A stretch of DNA of 36,913 nt from a bacterium (GCA_021842405.1 JAKBZR010000026.1:1-36913), one strand, 5' to 3'; counted from the stretch's first letter, positions 13,769 through 22,972 are shown. The notes: generated by a model not told the origin, from the sequence alone. Made by a program: numbers and translations.

Positions 13769-13782
13769 CGTCAAGGTGGAGT

Positions 13783-13912
13783 AAGAGTTCAGTTCTCTGG
13801 GTAATTTAGGCAGCAGGCTTTACCCCAATAGCAATAATCAACTCCATCCTCCCCTCGGGGGAGGGCAGGGGTGGGGGCGAACGAAAATCACTCCCATAAA
13901 ACTGAACTCTTT
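13783..13912. mobile_element. MITE-like element, copy A
   Basis: Terminal inverted repeats AAGAGTTCAGTT / AACTGAACTCTT (12 bp perfect). Internal CCTCCCCTCGGGGGAGG palindrome. Same 5' subfamily (TTTAGGCAGCAGGCTTTACCCC) as copy D. Confidence 0.75.
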
Positions 13913-13919
13913 CGGCAAC

Positions 13920-13947
13920 TTGACAAAGCTGAAATGGGTGTTATAAT
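13920..13947 (+). promoter_or_regulatory. Consensus sigma70 promoter upstream of the Rhs-tip ORF
   Basis: Perfect TTGACA (13920-13925), 16-nt spacer, perfect TATAAT (13942-13947). ATG 13956 lies 8 nt further on. Confidence 0.65.
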
Positions 13948-13955
13948 CAATTCAG

Positions 13956-15125
13956 ATGTTGCGATCCGGTAGTGGGAAGAGGCTTACGCTCACGAAGGTT
14001 CAAGCGATGGCTGACGCAACCGGTTTTACACCTCATCAGCACCGATATTCGGCTTACTCCAGGAGGGGCAGCGCGGGCGACCTCCAACCAAGCTCCACGC
14101 ACCCTGATACCATCAGATGTCACCTATCCAGCCGGGCCGATCGGTGTGGCGGCTCGTTTACGACCACCTACTCGGCGGACGGGATGCGGCAGAAAAAGGT
14201 CAACTCTTCGGGAACCGTTATCTTTGTTCGTGACGGCCAGAATGTTTTGATCGAGACGGACGCCAATCTGATTACCCAGGCTCACTACACCGATTCCCCC
14301 GGCGAGTGGGATGGATTGGCATCGGAGCGAAGGGGCTCAACCAGCAACTTTTACGGGTTCGATCAACAGTCAAACAGTCGCATTCTGGTTTCAATTGGTG
14401 GTAATATCACCGACGGCTACCTGTACAAAGCCTTCGGTGAGGAGCTTCTGGTTTCGGGAACGACGGTCAACCCGCTGCGGTTCGGCGGCGAGGTTGGGTA
14501 CTACCGTGACATCGCGAGCAGGTTGTACGTAAGGGCGAGGCACCTTCGGACTGATCTGGGACGGTGGATGAGCCGGGATCCGATCGGGTTCAAAGGTGGG
14601 TGGCATTTATACCAGTATGTTGTGAATGCGCCGGTGTTGTTTACTGATCCTACGGGGTTACAGTGGTGGCGTTGGCCTTGCTGCAACCCTGCGATAAAGC
14701 TGTGCTGTCAAAAGCCCAAACTTTCACCGATAGAAGCTGCCATTTGGAGTTGTATAAAGCCTGAGATAAGTATCGGCCCTAGCTTACCAATTCCAAATTC
14801 GGGCAATACCAATGAGTGTATTTATAATTTCTGTGTTCAGTTCACGAAGTTAACCCTTCTTAGTTGGTGCAATAGTGATTTGAACGGTCTGTTTGAAAGA
14901 TTTGGTGTTGAACTTCCACCCGGCGTGCATATTGGGATCGGCATCTGTGATTGTATCGCTGACGCGATCTGTAAGGCACAAACAAGTGTTCATAGTATGT
15001 TTGATATATGTAAGGGTGCAAGCGATATTAATGGTTGCATGAACTGTTGCGACAATATTGCTAATGCGGCAGGAATATCACCTGGTTTTTGCTATAGGTT
15101 GATTTGTTCGCAGAAACCAATATGA
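13956..15125 (+). CDS. Truncated RHS-repeat protein (Rhs 'tip') with Cys-rich C-terminal domain
   Basis: Rhs core ending LYVRARHLRTDLGRWMSRDPIGFKGGWHLYQYVVNAPVLFTDPTGL, then a unique domain of about 155 aa with 17 Cys. Only the last Rhs repeats are present, and the first ~65 aa are not recognisably Rhs. Confidence 0.85.
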   Translation: MLRSGSGKRLTLTKVQAMADATGFTPHQHRYSAYSRRGSAGDLQPSSTHPDTIRCHLSSRADRCGGSFTTTYSADGMRQKKVNSSGTVIFVRDGQNVLIETDANLITQAHYTDSPGEWDGLASERRGSTSNFYGFDQQSNSRILVSIGGNITDGYLYKAFGEELLVSGTTVNPLRFGGEVGYYRDIASRLYVRARHLRTDLGRWMSRDPIGFKGGWHLYQYVVNAPVLFTDPTGLQWWRWPCCNPAIKLCCQKPKLSPIEAAIWSCIKPEISIGPSLPIPNSGNTNECIYNFCVQFTKLTLLSWCNSDLNGLFERFGVELPPGVHIGIGICDCIADAICKAQTSVHSMFDICKGASDINGCMNCCDNIANAAGISPGFCYRLICSQKPI

Positions 15126-15358
15126 TCCCCATTGAAAAAGAATTTTGCAATGAGTTCGTAATGGTGCGTTGTGACACAGCAATTGGATATAAATAGAGTC
15201 GAGTGATAGGCTATCATAAAGAGACGAAGTTAGTTGTGGCCGTTTTTCCTTGATGCTTTGATCTCGATCAGAATTCTTGCTAAGACGCTTCTAAGAACAG
15301 AAGGGAGTGTCCTGCCTGAGAGGGAAGATCATAATTAATTAGAGAGGAGATATAATTA

Positions 15359-16024
15359 ATGCGATTTAATTATATTTCAATCCCAATCGTTATGTTTTTC
15401 GTCGGCATATTGACTGGTTGCCAACATGACAATCTGAATAACCGAAGAAGTAGCGGTATTAAATGGAATACTGTTGCCCAATGGGAACCTATATATTATA
15501 AAGGACGAAATATTATAAAAGTAGGTGATTATAATTTGGTTTTTCCAGTTACTTTGCCAAATCATATTAATCCTCTTGGTAATAGAGGGTTAATGGGGAT
15601 ATATACTCAAAAGAGAATTAATTATTTAGTGGTTTCTTTTTATTTTGACGTTGAACATGAGGAATTCATACGTAGATGGGCCGTTAAAATGAAAAAAAAT
15701 TTATGGATTCCAGAGAAAGATTTCCTCGGTAAACCGAAGTACGGATCATCCGGAATTAATGATAATAAAATATGGAATTACGACATAGAGGCGAATACGA
15801 TTTATGGCAGGATCGGCATTAACTTTAGCGGCGCTCCGAATGATCCTAACGAAAAGACAGCTCTAATGAAAGGAAAGCAATACAAAATGTCCAATAATTA
15901 TTTTAAGCTTATTTATGCGTTATGGGGGCGATACTCACCGGTAAAAGGAATCAAGCGACTAATTGAACTAGATATAAAGTATCCAATAGAGCATAACCAA
16001 CAATCTCATAGCAAAATTAAATAG
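15359..16024 (+). CDS. Small predicted lipoprotein, unknown function; candidate cognate immunity protein for the Rhs tip
   Basis: Signal peptide plus lipobox (IPIVMFFVGILTGC|QHD), GAGAGGAG SD upstream, visibly AT-rich relative to the rest of the window, directly downstream of the Rhs tip on the same strand. Confidence 0.7.
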   Translation: MRFNYISIPIVMFFVGILTGCQHDNLNNRRSSGIKWNTVAQWEPIYYKGRNIIKVGDYNLVFPVTLPNHINPLGNRGLMGIYTQKRINYLVVSFYFDVEHEEFIRRWAVKMKKNLWIPEKDFLGKPKYGSSGINDNKIWNYDIEANTIYGRIGINFSGAPNDPNEKTALMKGKQYKMSNNYFKLIYALWGRYSPVKGIKRLIELDIKYPIEHNQQSHSKIK

Positions 16025-16244
16025 TTGCTTCGTTAATGCAAGATTATTATATTCAATTATAAAAGAGCCTGTCCGACAAACGCATAATATTAGAGGGGAC
16101 TCCAAATAGTTTACATAACAATTATATTATATCGCTCGAAATAACATTGCGATGTCAATTATTTAATGTTCCCAGTAATAACCCCAAACAGACCACGCTG
16201 ATGTCGAATTTAATAGCTCTTAAAACCGCTTCGGCGATCATAAA

Positions 16245-17111
16245 ATGCAAGTGTTAGGCAATACAAAACTTAATCATATATCATTCAAAAGCTGCCTCTA
16301 TAAACTACTGGGGAGCAGACGCCTGTTGCAGCTCTGGTACAAAACCAAAAGAGAGTGCATCATCCCATCAAAAGACTTTCGACTGTTCACCGGCCCGATC
16401 AAGAAGGAAGATAAGAATGAAGTCTTTCTCTGGCATATCCCCTCCTGTCGTTCCGTCCGGCTCGACCCGGTGGCGGCCGATCTGATGCGCCTTGCAACCG
16501 CTTCACCAAGCGAGGCAAAAGAGATCATTCCAACCATAGCCCGAAATCATTCCGCCGAAGGGCTGGCCGAAGGTTTTCAATCCCACGCTACCCTGCTCGC
16601 CTGGTTCAACGGACGGACCACTCCTCCCCCATCAACAATGGAGCCTCCGCCGCAAAAGGGCGAGCTGCTGATATTCGGCAACCTCGTCTGCAATCTGAGG
16701 TGTCCCTACTGCCTCTCCAGAGATGCAAGAGAAGAGGCGGACAAGGGCAAGGCTCCCAAGCTTATGCCGATCGAGACGGCAAAGCGGAGCATCCGGTTCA
16801 TCGCTGAAAAGATGGCCGGCAAGGCCGAGCACATCTACATCAACTTCACCTTGGGCGGCGAGCCGCTGCTTTCGTTCGACCGGTACCGGCTGCTGCGCGA
16901 CTACTGCAGTGAAGTATCGGACGAATTCGGTATACCGGTCACCCTCAATATGAACACGAACGGCACTGTCTTCACCGACGGGTTCATTGAATACTGCGAG
17001 CAAAACGGGGTGCAGATGGCGGTCTCCCTTGACGGCTCCCGTGAGATACACGATGCGATGCGGCCGTTCCAATCCGGCGAAGGCAGCTATGACGCTCTTG
17101 TTTGTGCGTAG
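16245..17111 (+). pseudogene. Radical-SAM peptide-maturase-like gene, C-terminally truncated (no SPASM/auxiliary cluster region)
   Basis: CNLRCPYC radical-SAM motif, INFTLGGEPLLSFDRYRLL, LNMNTNGTVFTDGFIEYCEQNGVQMAVSLDGSREIHDAMRPFQSGEGSYD, then an abrupt stop. Family members normally continue for more than 100 aa after this point. Confidence 0.75.
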
Positions 17112-17252
17112 ATCGCTATACCCTACCGGAAAGCTAGCGAATAATCCTTCAGCCCAGACTCAGCATCAAGCGGGATCGCCGGTGAGGGCCGGCGAGGTAT
17201 AATCCCAGCAAGCCCGCGAATTATTCGGGTTGAGACACGCTGAACCGAAGGC

Positions 17253-18440
17253 ATGGGCGCTGTGGTGCCGATCGAACCGCTAATTTTTAACACCATTTTC
17301 GGCGTTTTGCTGATTGCAACCAGCGTCTATTGCTGGCTTTGCCTGTACGCCGCCGACGATTGGCGGCGCGCCTCGGTGGAAGCAGAGACCGATTACCCGA
17401 CCATCACTCTCTTCAAGCCGATCTGCGGCGAAGATCCGGAGCTGCTGGATAATCTGAGATCGTTTTGCCGTCAAGACTATCCCCGTTTTCAAATACTGAT
17501 TGGCGCCCTGGAAGAGGACGATCCCGGCTTGAGCGCCGCCCTTCAACTCCAATCGGAGTGGCCGGAATTGGACTTGAAGGTTATCAGCGGCCGCCCGCCG
17601 GCCGGATGCAACCTGAAGGTTTCAACCCTCGCGATGATGAGCGCCTTCGCAACCGGTGATATATGGGTGCTGTCCGACAGCGATATGCGGGCGAAACCGG
17701 ACTACCTCCGCCGGGTGACGGCGCCTTTTCGCGACCCGGCGGTCGGGCTGGTGACCTGCCCCTATCGGGGAATCAAGGCGCTCGGCGCCGCCTCCCGGTT
17801 GGAGGCGCTGGGGATCGGCGCCGATTTCATGCCGAGCGTGCTTCTAACCCGGAAAATGGAGGGGATGAGCTTTGCATTCGGATCCACCATCGCGATACGG
17901 CGCGCCGTAATGAATGAGATCGGAGGCTTTACTGCCATCGCCGACGTCTTGGCCGACGACTACTGGCTGGGGCGGCATACCGCCAATCTGGGCTACCGGG
18001 TCGTTCTCTCCGACTACGGAATGGATTGTGTGCTCGGCCATGAGCGGTTAAAAGCGATGTTGGCGCGACGGCTTCGCTGGGCAAAGACGGTGCGGGTTTG
18101 CATGCCGGCCGGCTACGCCGGACTGGCCATCACCTACTCAATTGCAATTGCGTTGTCGGCCCTATTGATTCATCCGACGGCGCTCATCTTATGGCTGGCG
18201 GCGGTCGCCCTGCTCAGCCGCATCGTGACGGTCGGAATGATCTCGTTTTTAGCCACAAAGGATTTTACGGTCATCCGCAATTTATGGCTACTGCCGATCA
18301 ATGATATACTAAGCTTAGTGATCTGGGCGATCAGCTTTTTCGGCAATACGATTACCTGGCGCGGGCAGCGATTCTTTCTGCTTAAAGATGGGCGGCTGCA
18401 GCCGATCCAAAGCTCCAATAGACAGGAAACCATGTTATGA
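17253..18440 (+). CDS. hpnI: Family-2 glycosyltransferase, HpnI/ceramide-glucosyltransferase-like
   Basis: TITLFKPICGEDPELLDNLRSFCRQDYPRFQILIG; DSDMRAKPDYLRRVTAPF; LADDYWLGRHTANLGYRVVLSDYGMDCVLGHERLKAMLARRLRWAKTVR (D, DxD, DD, RRxRW-type motifs). Confidence 0.75.
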   Translation: MGAVVPIEPLIFNTIFGVLLIATSVYCWLCLYAADDWRRASVEAETDYPTITLFKPICGEDPELLDNLRSFCRQDYPRFQILIGALEEDDPGLSAALQLQSEWPELDLKVISGRPPAGCNLKVSTLAMMSAFATGDIWVLSDSDMRAKPDYLRRVTAPFRDPAVGLVTCPYRGIKALGAASRLEALGIGADFMPSVLLTRKMEGMSFAFGSTIAIRRAVMNEIGGFTAIADVLADDYWLGRHTANLGYRVVLSDYGMDCVLGHERLKAMLARRLRWAKTVRVCMPAGYAGLAITYSIAIALSALLIHPTALILWLAAVALLSRIVTVGMISFLATKDFTVIRNLWLLPINDILSLVIWAISFFGNTITWRGQRFFLLKDGRLQPIQSSNRQETML

Positions 18441-19264
18441 GCCATCTCTTCAGCTCTCAATTTTGGCAAAAGATAATCGCCGACGCCGAGCGGAATGCCT
18501 TCACCGACGGCTGGGCCGTCTTTCAGATACTGGTCTTCTACCTGGTGCTGAGGATCATCATCAATCGGGTTCTCATCCGAGTAATCCGCCGTATTACCGA
18601 AAAGGGGATCGCCTCCGCCGAGCATCGGGCGCGGGTGACCACCCTTGAGAACATCATCTGGAGCACCGCCAATGTGATATTGGCGATCATGTTCGGCATT
18701 ATGCTTTTACGGGCGCTGGGGGTGGATATCACGCCGATCCTCACCACGGCTGGAATTGCCGGCCTGGCGATTGGATTGGGATCCCAAAAGCTGTTTCAAG
18801 ACACGATTTCTGGGTTTTTGCTCATTTCCGAGAACCAGTTCGTGGTAGGCGAGTACGTGACCATCGGAACGGTCACCGGGGTGGTAGCCGAGGTTGGAAT
18901 GCGCACCACCTGGATTCGCGAGGACAGCGGTAAATTAACCATAATCACGAACGGATCCATCACTCAAGTGACCAACCATTCCCGCGGCCCTTTGGTAACA
19001 TGGATTGATATCGGTTTGGCGCCCGGGTGCGATATGGCGGCCGCAGTGGAAGCGCTGACTCAATGCGGCAAGACGATCTACGAGCAGCACCCGGATAATT
19101 TTCAGGAAGCGCCGTCGGTGCAGGGCGTCATCTCAATTGACGGCGCCAAGATCGTCATTCGGGTTGCGGTCAACGCTCCGCTGGGCGCTCTTTCAACCGC
19201 TCAGTCATTGGTCCGCACCGAAATTTATTCGACCCTGCCGCAAAAAGGGTTCGCAATAGTCTGA
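18437..19264 (+). CDS. MscS-family mechanosensitive ion channel
   Basis: TM helices then GIAGLAIGLGSQKLFQDTISGFLLISENQFVVGEYVTIGTVTGVVAEVGMRTTWIREDSGKLTIITNGSITQVTNHSRG. Start overlaps the upstream stop by 4 bp. Confidence 0.92.
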   Translation: MSHLFSSQFWQKIIADAERNAFTDGWAVFQILVFYLVLRIIINRVLIRVIRRITEKGIASAEHRARVTTLENIIWSTANVILAIMFGIMLLRALGVDITPILTTAGIAGLAIGLGSQKLFQDTISGFLLISENQFVVGEYVTIGTVTGVVAEVGMRTTWIREDSGKLTIITNGSITQVTNHSRGPLVTWIDIGLAPGCDMAAAVEALTQCGKTIYEQHPDNFQEAPSVQGVISIDGAKIVIRVAVNAPLGALSTAQSLVRTEIYSTLPQKGFAIV

Positions 19265-19294
19265 AATATTTTGTATAATCGGATGCGTCAGTAA

Positions 19295-19372
19295 GGAATG
19301 AGTACAGTTTTGCGGGGAATTTAGGCGGGAATGACGAAGCGGTGGGCTCCGTTTCGTTTTTCAATAATCGCT
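19295..19372. repeat. Solo MITE left end fused to a GCGGGAATGACGAAGCGGTGGGC repeat
   Basis: GGAATGAGTACAGTTTTGCGGGGAATTTAGG matches the copy A/D left end. It continues GCGGGAATGACGAAGCGGTGGGCTCCG...TTTTTCAATAATCGC, as at 8374-8425. Confidence 0.65.
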
Positions 19373-19456
19373 TAAATCACTCAGATAAGGTATTTAATGA
19401 CAGAGCCGTTTAGCGAGGGAGCGTAAGATCTTGCCGCCAAATGGGGAAAGGCGTTC

Positions 19457-20416
19457 ATGAAAATATCGGAGCGGAAAGCGGAAGCGCTGGTAGCGCTGCT
19501 CTTCCTGTTGCCAAACTTCGTCGGCTTCCTTTTTTTTACGTCGGTGCCGGTATTGGCCTCCCTCTACTTCAGCTTCACCCACTGGGACCTCTTTCACCGC
19601 CCCCAATTTGTCGGCCTGCAAAACTTCATCAGCCTGCTGGGATTTTCGCACCAGGGCGGTAAGCTGGTCGCCAACGACCCCTTCTTCTGGCAGTACCTCT
19701 ACAACACCGTCTTTCTGATGATCGGCATCCCCTTCACCATCGCCGGCTCGCTGGTGCTGGCCATCACGCTCAATCGCAAGATGCGGGGCGTCGTTCTGTA
19801 CCGCACGATCTACTTTCTGCCCACCATCACGGCCGGAGTGGCGGTTTTAATCGTCTGGAAGTGGCTGTATAACACCGATATCGGCCTGTTTAACGTCATT
19901 ATTGACGATCTGGGCATCTGGCTCCATATCCACCTGCCCTCCCTCTTTCCGGTCGCGTTCACCGGACCGGACTGGCTGGGCCGGGTGGAATGGGCAAAGC
20001 CCTCGCTAATTATCATGGGCTTTATGATGAGCGTGGGCGGCGGCAATATGATCCTCTACTTGGCCGCGTTGCAGGGAGTGCCGCGCGAACTCTATGAGGC
20101 GGCGAATCTCGACGGGGCATCGGGATGGCAGCAATTCCGCCATATCACCTGGCCGCTCATCAGCCCGACCACCTTCTTCATCGGAATCATGAGCTTAATT
20201 TCCGGCTTTCAAGGCGGCTTTGTGACCTCTTACGTTATGACGCAGGGCGGGCCGGCCGGCTCAACCACCACCATCGAGTACTACATTTTCAATAAAGGGT
20301 TCACCATGTTCAATATGGGATACGCCTCCGCCATCGCCTGGTTTCTGTTTCTGGTCATTCTCGTCATCACACTGCTCACCTACCGTTACGGCGGCCGTAC
20401 CGTGACCTACGCTTAG
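19457..20416 (+). CDS. Carbohydrate ABC transporter permease (MalF/UgpA type)
   Basis: Multi-TM protein with EAA-type loop ELYEAANLDGASGWQQFRHITWPLISPTTFF. Confidence 0.92.
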   Translation: MKISERKAEALVALLFLLPNFVGFLFFTSVPVLASLYFSFTHWDLFHRPQFVGLQNFISLLGFSHQGGKLVANDPFFWQYLYNTVFLMIGIPFTIAGSLVLAITLNRKMRGVVLYRTIYFLPTITAGVAVLIVWKWLYNTDIGLFNVIIDDLGIWLHIHLPSLFPVAFTGPDWLGRVEWAKPSLIIMGFMMSVGGGNMILYLAALQGVPRELYEAANLDGASGWQQFRHITWPLISPTTFFIGIMSLISGFQGGFVTSYVMTQGGPAGSTTTIEYYIFNKGFTMFNMGYASAIAWFLFLVILVITLLTYRYGGRTVTYA

Positions 20417-20417
20417 C

Positions 20418-21320
20418 GTGATGCGCTTACACCCGGCAGAAAGCCCGATTAAAGAGAACCGACCGTCCTCCATCTATCGTCGGCCTTGGTGGCAGGTTGC
20501 TTTGCTCCACCTTTCATTGATGGCCGGTTCGTTCCTGATGCTGCTGCCGTTTCTTTGGATGTTTATTACGTCAGTTTCAAACCCGGCTTCCGCCTTTTCT
20601 TCACCGGAGCACTTTCACTGGATACCGCACACCTGGTACTGGTCAAACTACACCGACGTGTTCCGCCGGCTCAGCGCGAACGGGATGAGCTTTTGGCTGC
20701 TCTACTGGAACAGTCTCTTTGTGGCGATCGCGGGCACCTTTGGGCAGGTGTTGACCAGCTCGATGGCCGCCTATGCCTTCGCGCGCCTTCGATTCCCGGG
20801 TCGAGAGCCGCTCTTCTTCGGCTACCTGGCCACCATGATGGTGCCCGGTTCAGTTACACTGATCCCTGTCTTTATCCTGATGCGCGATTTTCACTGGATC
20901 AATACCTACTATGCCCTCGTCATACCGGGCATATTCAGTCCGTTCGGGACCTTCATGCTTCGTCAATTTTTTATGAGCTTGCCTCGCGAGCTGGAGGAGG
21001 CGGCACGCATTGACGGGGCCAGTCTGGTTGGCATTTACTGGCGGATCACCCTGCCCCTTTCAAAGCCGGCCATCGCCACGCTGACCACCTTCACCTTTTT
21101 AGGCTACTGGGTCAGCTTTTTGTGGCCGCTGATCGTTACCGTCTCCCCGCAGATGCGTACCCTGCCGATCGGCCTGACCGTCTTTATGCAGCGCTATACG
21201 GCCGACTACAGTCAGTGGATGGCCGCTTCCGTAATGGCGACGGTGCCGATGATCCTGGTCTTTATTTTCAACCAGCGCTATTTCGTCGAGGGCATCAAGC
21301 TGAGCGGAATCAAGGGATAA
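20418..21320 (+). CDS. Carbohydrate ABC transporter permease (MalG/UgpE type)
   Basis: Multi-TM protein with EAA loop ELEEAARIDGASLVGIYWRITLPLSKPAIATL. Immediately follows the MalF-type gene. Confidence 0.92.
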   Translation: MMRLHPAESPIKENRPSSIYRRPWWQVALLHLSLMAGSFLMLLPFLWMFITSVSNPASAFSSPEHFHWIPHTWYWSNYTDVFRRLSANGMSFWLLYWNSLFVAIAGTFGQVLTSSMAAYAFARLRFPGREPLFFGYLATMMVPGSVTLIPVFILMRDFHWINTYYALVIPGIFSPFGTFMLRQFFMSLPRELEEAARIDGASLVGIYWRITLPLSKPAIATLTTFTFLGYWVSFLWPLIVTVSPQMRTLPIGLTVFMQRYTADYSQWMAASVMATVPMILVFIFNQRYFVEGIKLSGIKG

Positions 21321-21333
21321 ACGGCCGGACTGG

Positions 21334-21372
21334 ATTCCCGCCATCCACTCCACTGGAGTGGATGGCGGGAAT
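21334..21372. repeat. Near-perfect long palindrome between convergent genes; member of the ATTCCCGC...GCGGGAAT repeat class, possibly a bidirectional terminator
   Basis: ATTCCCGCCATCCACTCCA-C-TGGAGTGGATGGCGGGAAT: 19-bp perfect arms with a 1-nt centre. Confidence 0.85.
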
Positions 21373-21415
21373 GACGATAGGTATCGGTCATCTCAGTCCT
21401 ATCGGTCCTTTACTG

Positions 21416-22972
21416 CTATCTCTTATGAGTCGTCTCAGCAACTGCGCCGGCCAGCTCCAGCTCCTTCACCAGCAGGCGCTTCTGCACTTTGCCGGTCGCA
21501 CTGCGGGGCAAGCTGTCTCGAAAGATGATTTCGCGCGGCACTTTGTAGTTGGCCATCTGTTTTCGGCAGAAGCGCTCCATATCCCGGACGGTCACCGTTT
21601 GGCCCGGTCGCAAGACAATCGCCGCCACCACCTTTTCACCCCTCAAGGCATCCGGCATTCCCACCACCGCCACATCGGCAACCGCCGGATGGCCGGAGAG
21701 AACCTCTTCCACCTCACGCGGATAGACGTTCAATCCCGACACGATCACCATATCTTTCTTGCGGTCCACGATATAGAGGTAACCGTCCTCATCGAAGCGA
21801 CCGAGGTCGCCGGTGTGGTACCAGCCGTTTCGCATGGCCGCCGCCGTCTCTTCCGGCCGATTCAGGTAGCCCCGCATCACGTTTTCACCGCGCACCACAA
21901 TTTCACCGATTTCACCGGTCGGAAGCTCAACATCGTTGTCATCGAAGATTTTGATCTGCACGCCCGGCACCGGAAGCCCGACGCTGCCCACCTTTCTCTC
22001 CCCATCCAGCGGATTGACCGAAGTGACGGGGGAGCACTCGGTCGGTCCATCTCCCTCCAAAATTGGTTTCCCCAGCTTGGCCTCGAAAGCACTCAGGATG
22101 CTGGCCGTCATCGGCGCCCCACCGGAGACGCACATCCGCAGGCTGGATAGATCGTATTCCCGGTCGGTTGGGAAGTTTAAAAAGGCGGCGTACATGGCGG
22201 GCACCCCGCAAAATACGGTAATCCGATGCTTCTCCACCGCCTCCATCGCCCGACTCGGCAAGAAGCTGTCGAGTAGAGTCATCGTGCCGCCCAGGAAGAG
22301 CGGTAAATTCTGGCAAACGGTGGCTGCAAACGAGTGAAACAGGGGCAGCACGCACATAAAGTTGTCGTTTTCGGTGAAGGGGAGCGCTTGGGTGATTTGA
22401 CGGCAATTGACGATCAAGTTTCGGTGGGTCAGCAGCGCGCCCTTCGGACGGCCGGTGGTTCCGGAGGTGTAGATGCAGATCGCGATATCTTCCTCGCGGA
22501 TCGTGTTTTCCGGCCGCTGCGCTCCATCTTTATCCGCCAGCCACTGGGACCAGGGGGTGGCGCGATGGTCGGTCGTTTCAGCGCCCACGCTTACAATGAA
22601 GGCGCGCGGCTGATTTCGAGTCGCCAGCGCCGCCTCGACGTTCGGGACCAGCGACTCGGCGGTAAAGACTCCCTTCACCTTGGCATCTCCCCAGATATAG
22701 GCCAGTTCGGGCGGCTTCAGCATCGGGTTCGAAGGCACCGCCACCGCCCCGATTGCGGTGATCGCGTAATAGGCGATCACCACTTCAGGGCAGTTCGGCA
22801 GCAGCAGCGCCACGAAATCACCGGGTTGGATACCGGCATCGCGCAAGGCATCCGCGCATCGCCAAATAGATTGGGCAAACTCACAGTAAGAAATAAGTTG
22901 GTCCCGGTAGATGATGGCATGATGGTCGGCTCGATTCTGTTCACCGATCTTGACGATATCTCTTAGCAGCAT
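21416..22972 (-). CDS. AMP-dependent acyl-CoA synthetase (long-chain fatty acid-CoA ligase family)
   Basis: ICIYTSGTTGRPKGALLTHRN; EGDGPTECSPVTSVNP; WYHTGDLGRFDEDGYLYIVDRKKDMVIVSGLNVYPREVEEVL; LPRSATGKVQKRLL. Confidence 0.95.
   Translation of the reverse strand: MLLRDIVKIGEQNRADHHAIIYRDQLISYCEFAQSIWRCADALRDAGIQPGDFVALLLPNCPEVVIAYYAITAIGAVAVPSNPMLKPPELAYIWGDAKVKGVFTAESLVPNVEAALATRNQPRAFIVSVGAETTDHRATPWSQWLADKDGAQRPENTIREEDIAICIYTSGTTGRPKGALLTHRNLIVNCRQITQALPFTENDNFMCVLPLFHSFAATVCQNLPLFLGGTMTLLDSFLPSRAMEAVEKHRITVFCGVPAMYAAFLNFPTDREYDLSSLRMCVSGGAPMTASILSAFEAKLGKPILEGDGPTECSPVTSVNPLDGERKVGSVGLPVPGVQIKIFDDNDVELPTGEIGEIVVRGENVMRGYLNRPEETAAAMRNGWYHTGDLGRFDEDGYLYIVDRKKDMVIVSGLNVYPREVEEVLSGHPAVADVAVVGMPDALRGEKVVAAIVLRPGQTVTVRDMERFCRKQMANYKVPREIIFRDSLPRSATGKVQKRLLVKELELAGAVAETTHKR

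Noticed and set aside
16060-16110. GAGCCTGTCCGAC-like sequence considered as an IS end
   Set aside because: No matching inverted partner or transposase fragment nearby.
19399-19428. 9-codon ORF MTEPFSEGA* upstream of the MalF-type permease considered as a leader peptide
   Set aside because: Too short to distinguish from chance, with no attenuator structure evident.
21122-22150. 342-aa plus-strand ORF overlapping the ABC permease end and antisense to the acyl-CoA synthetase
   Set aside because: Crosses an intergenic palindrome and overlaps two well-supported genes. Low-complexity His/Arg composition is typical of shadow frames.
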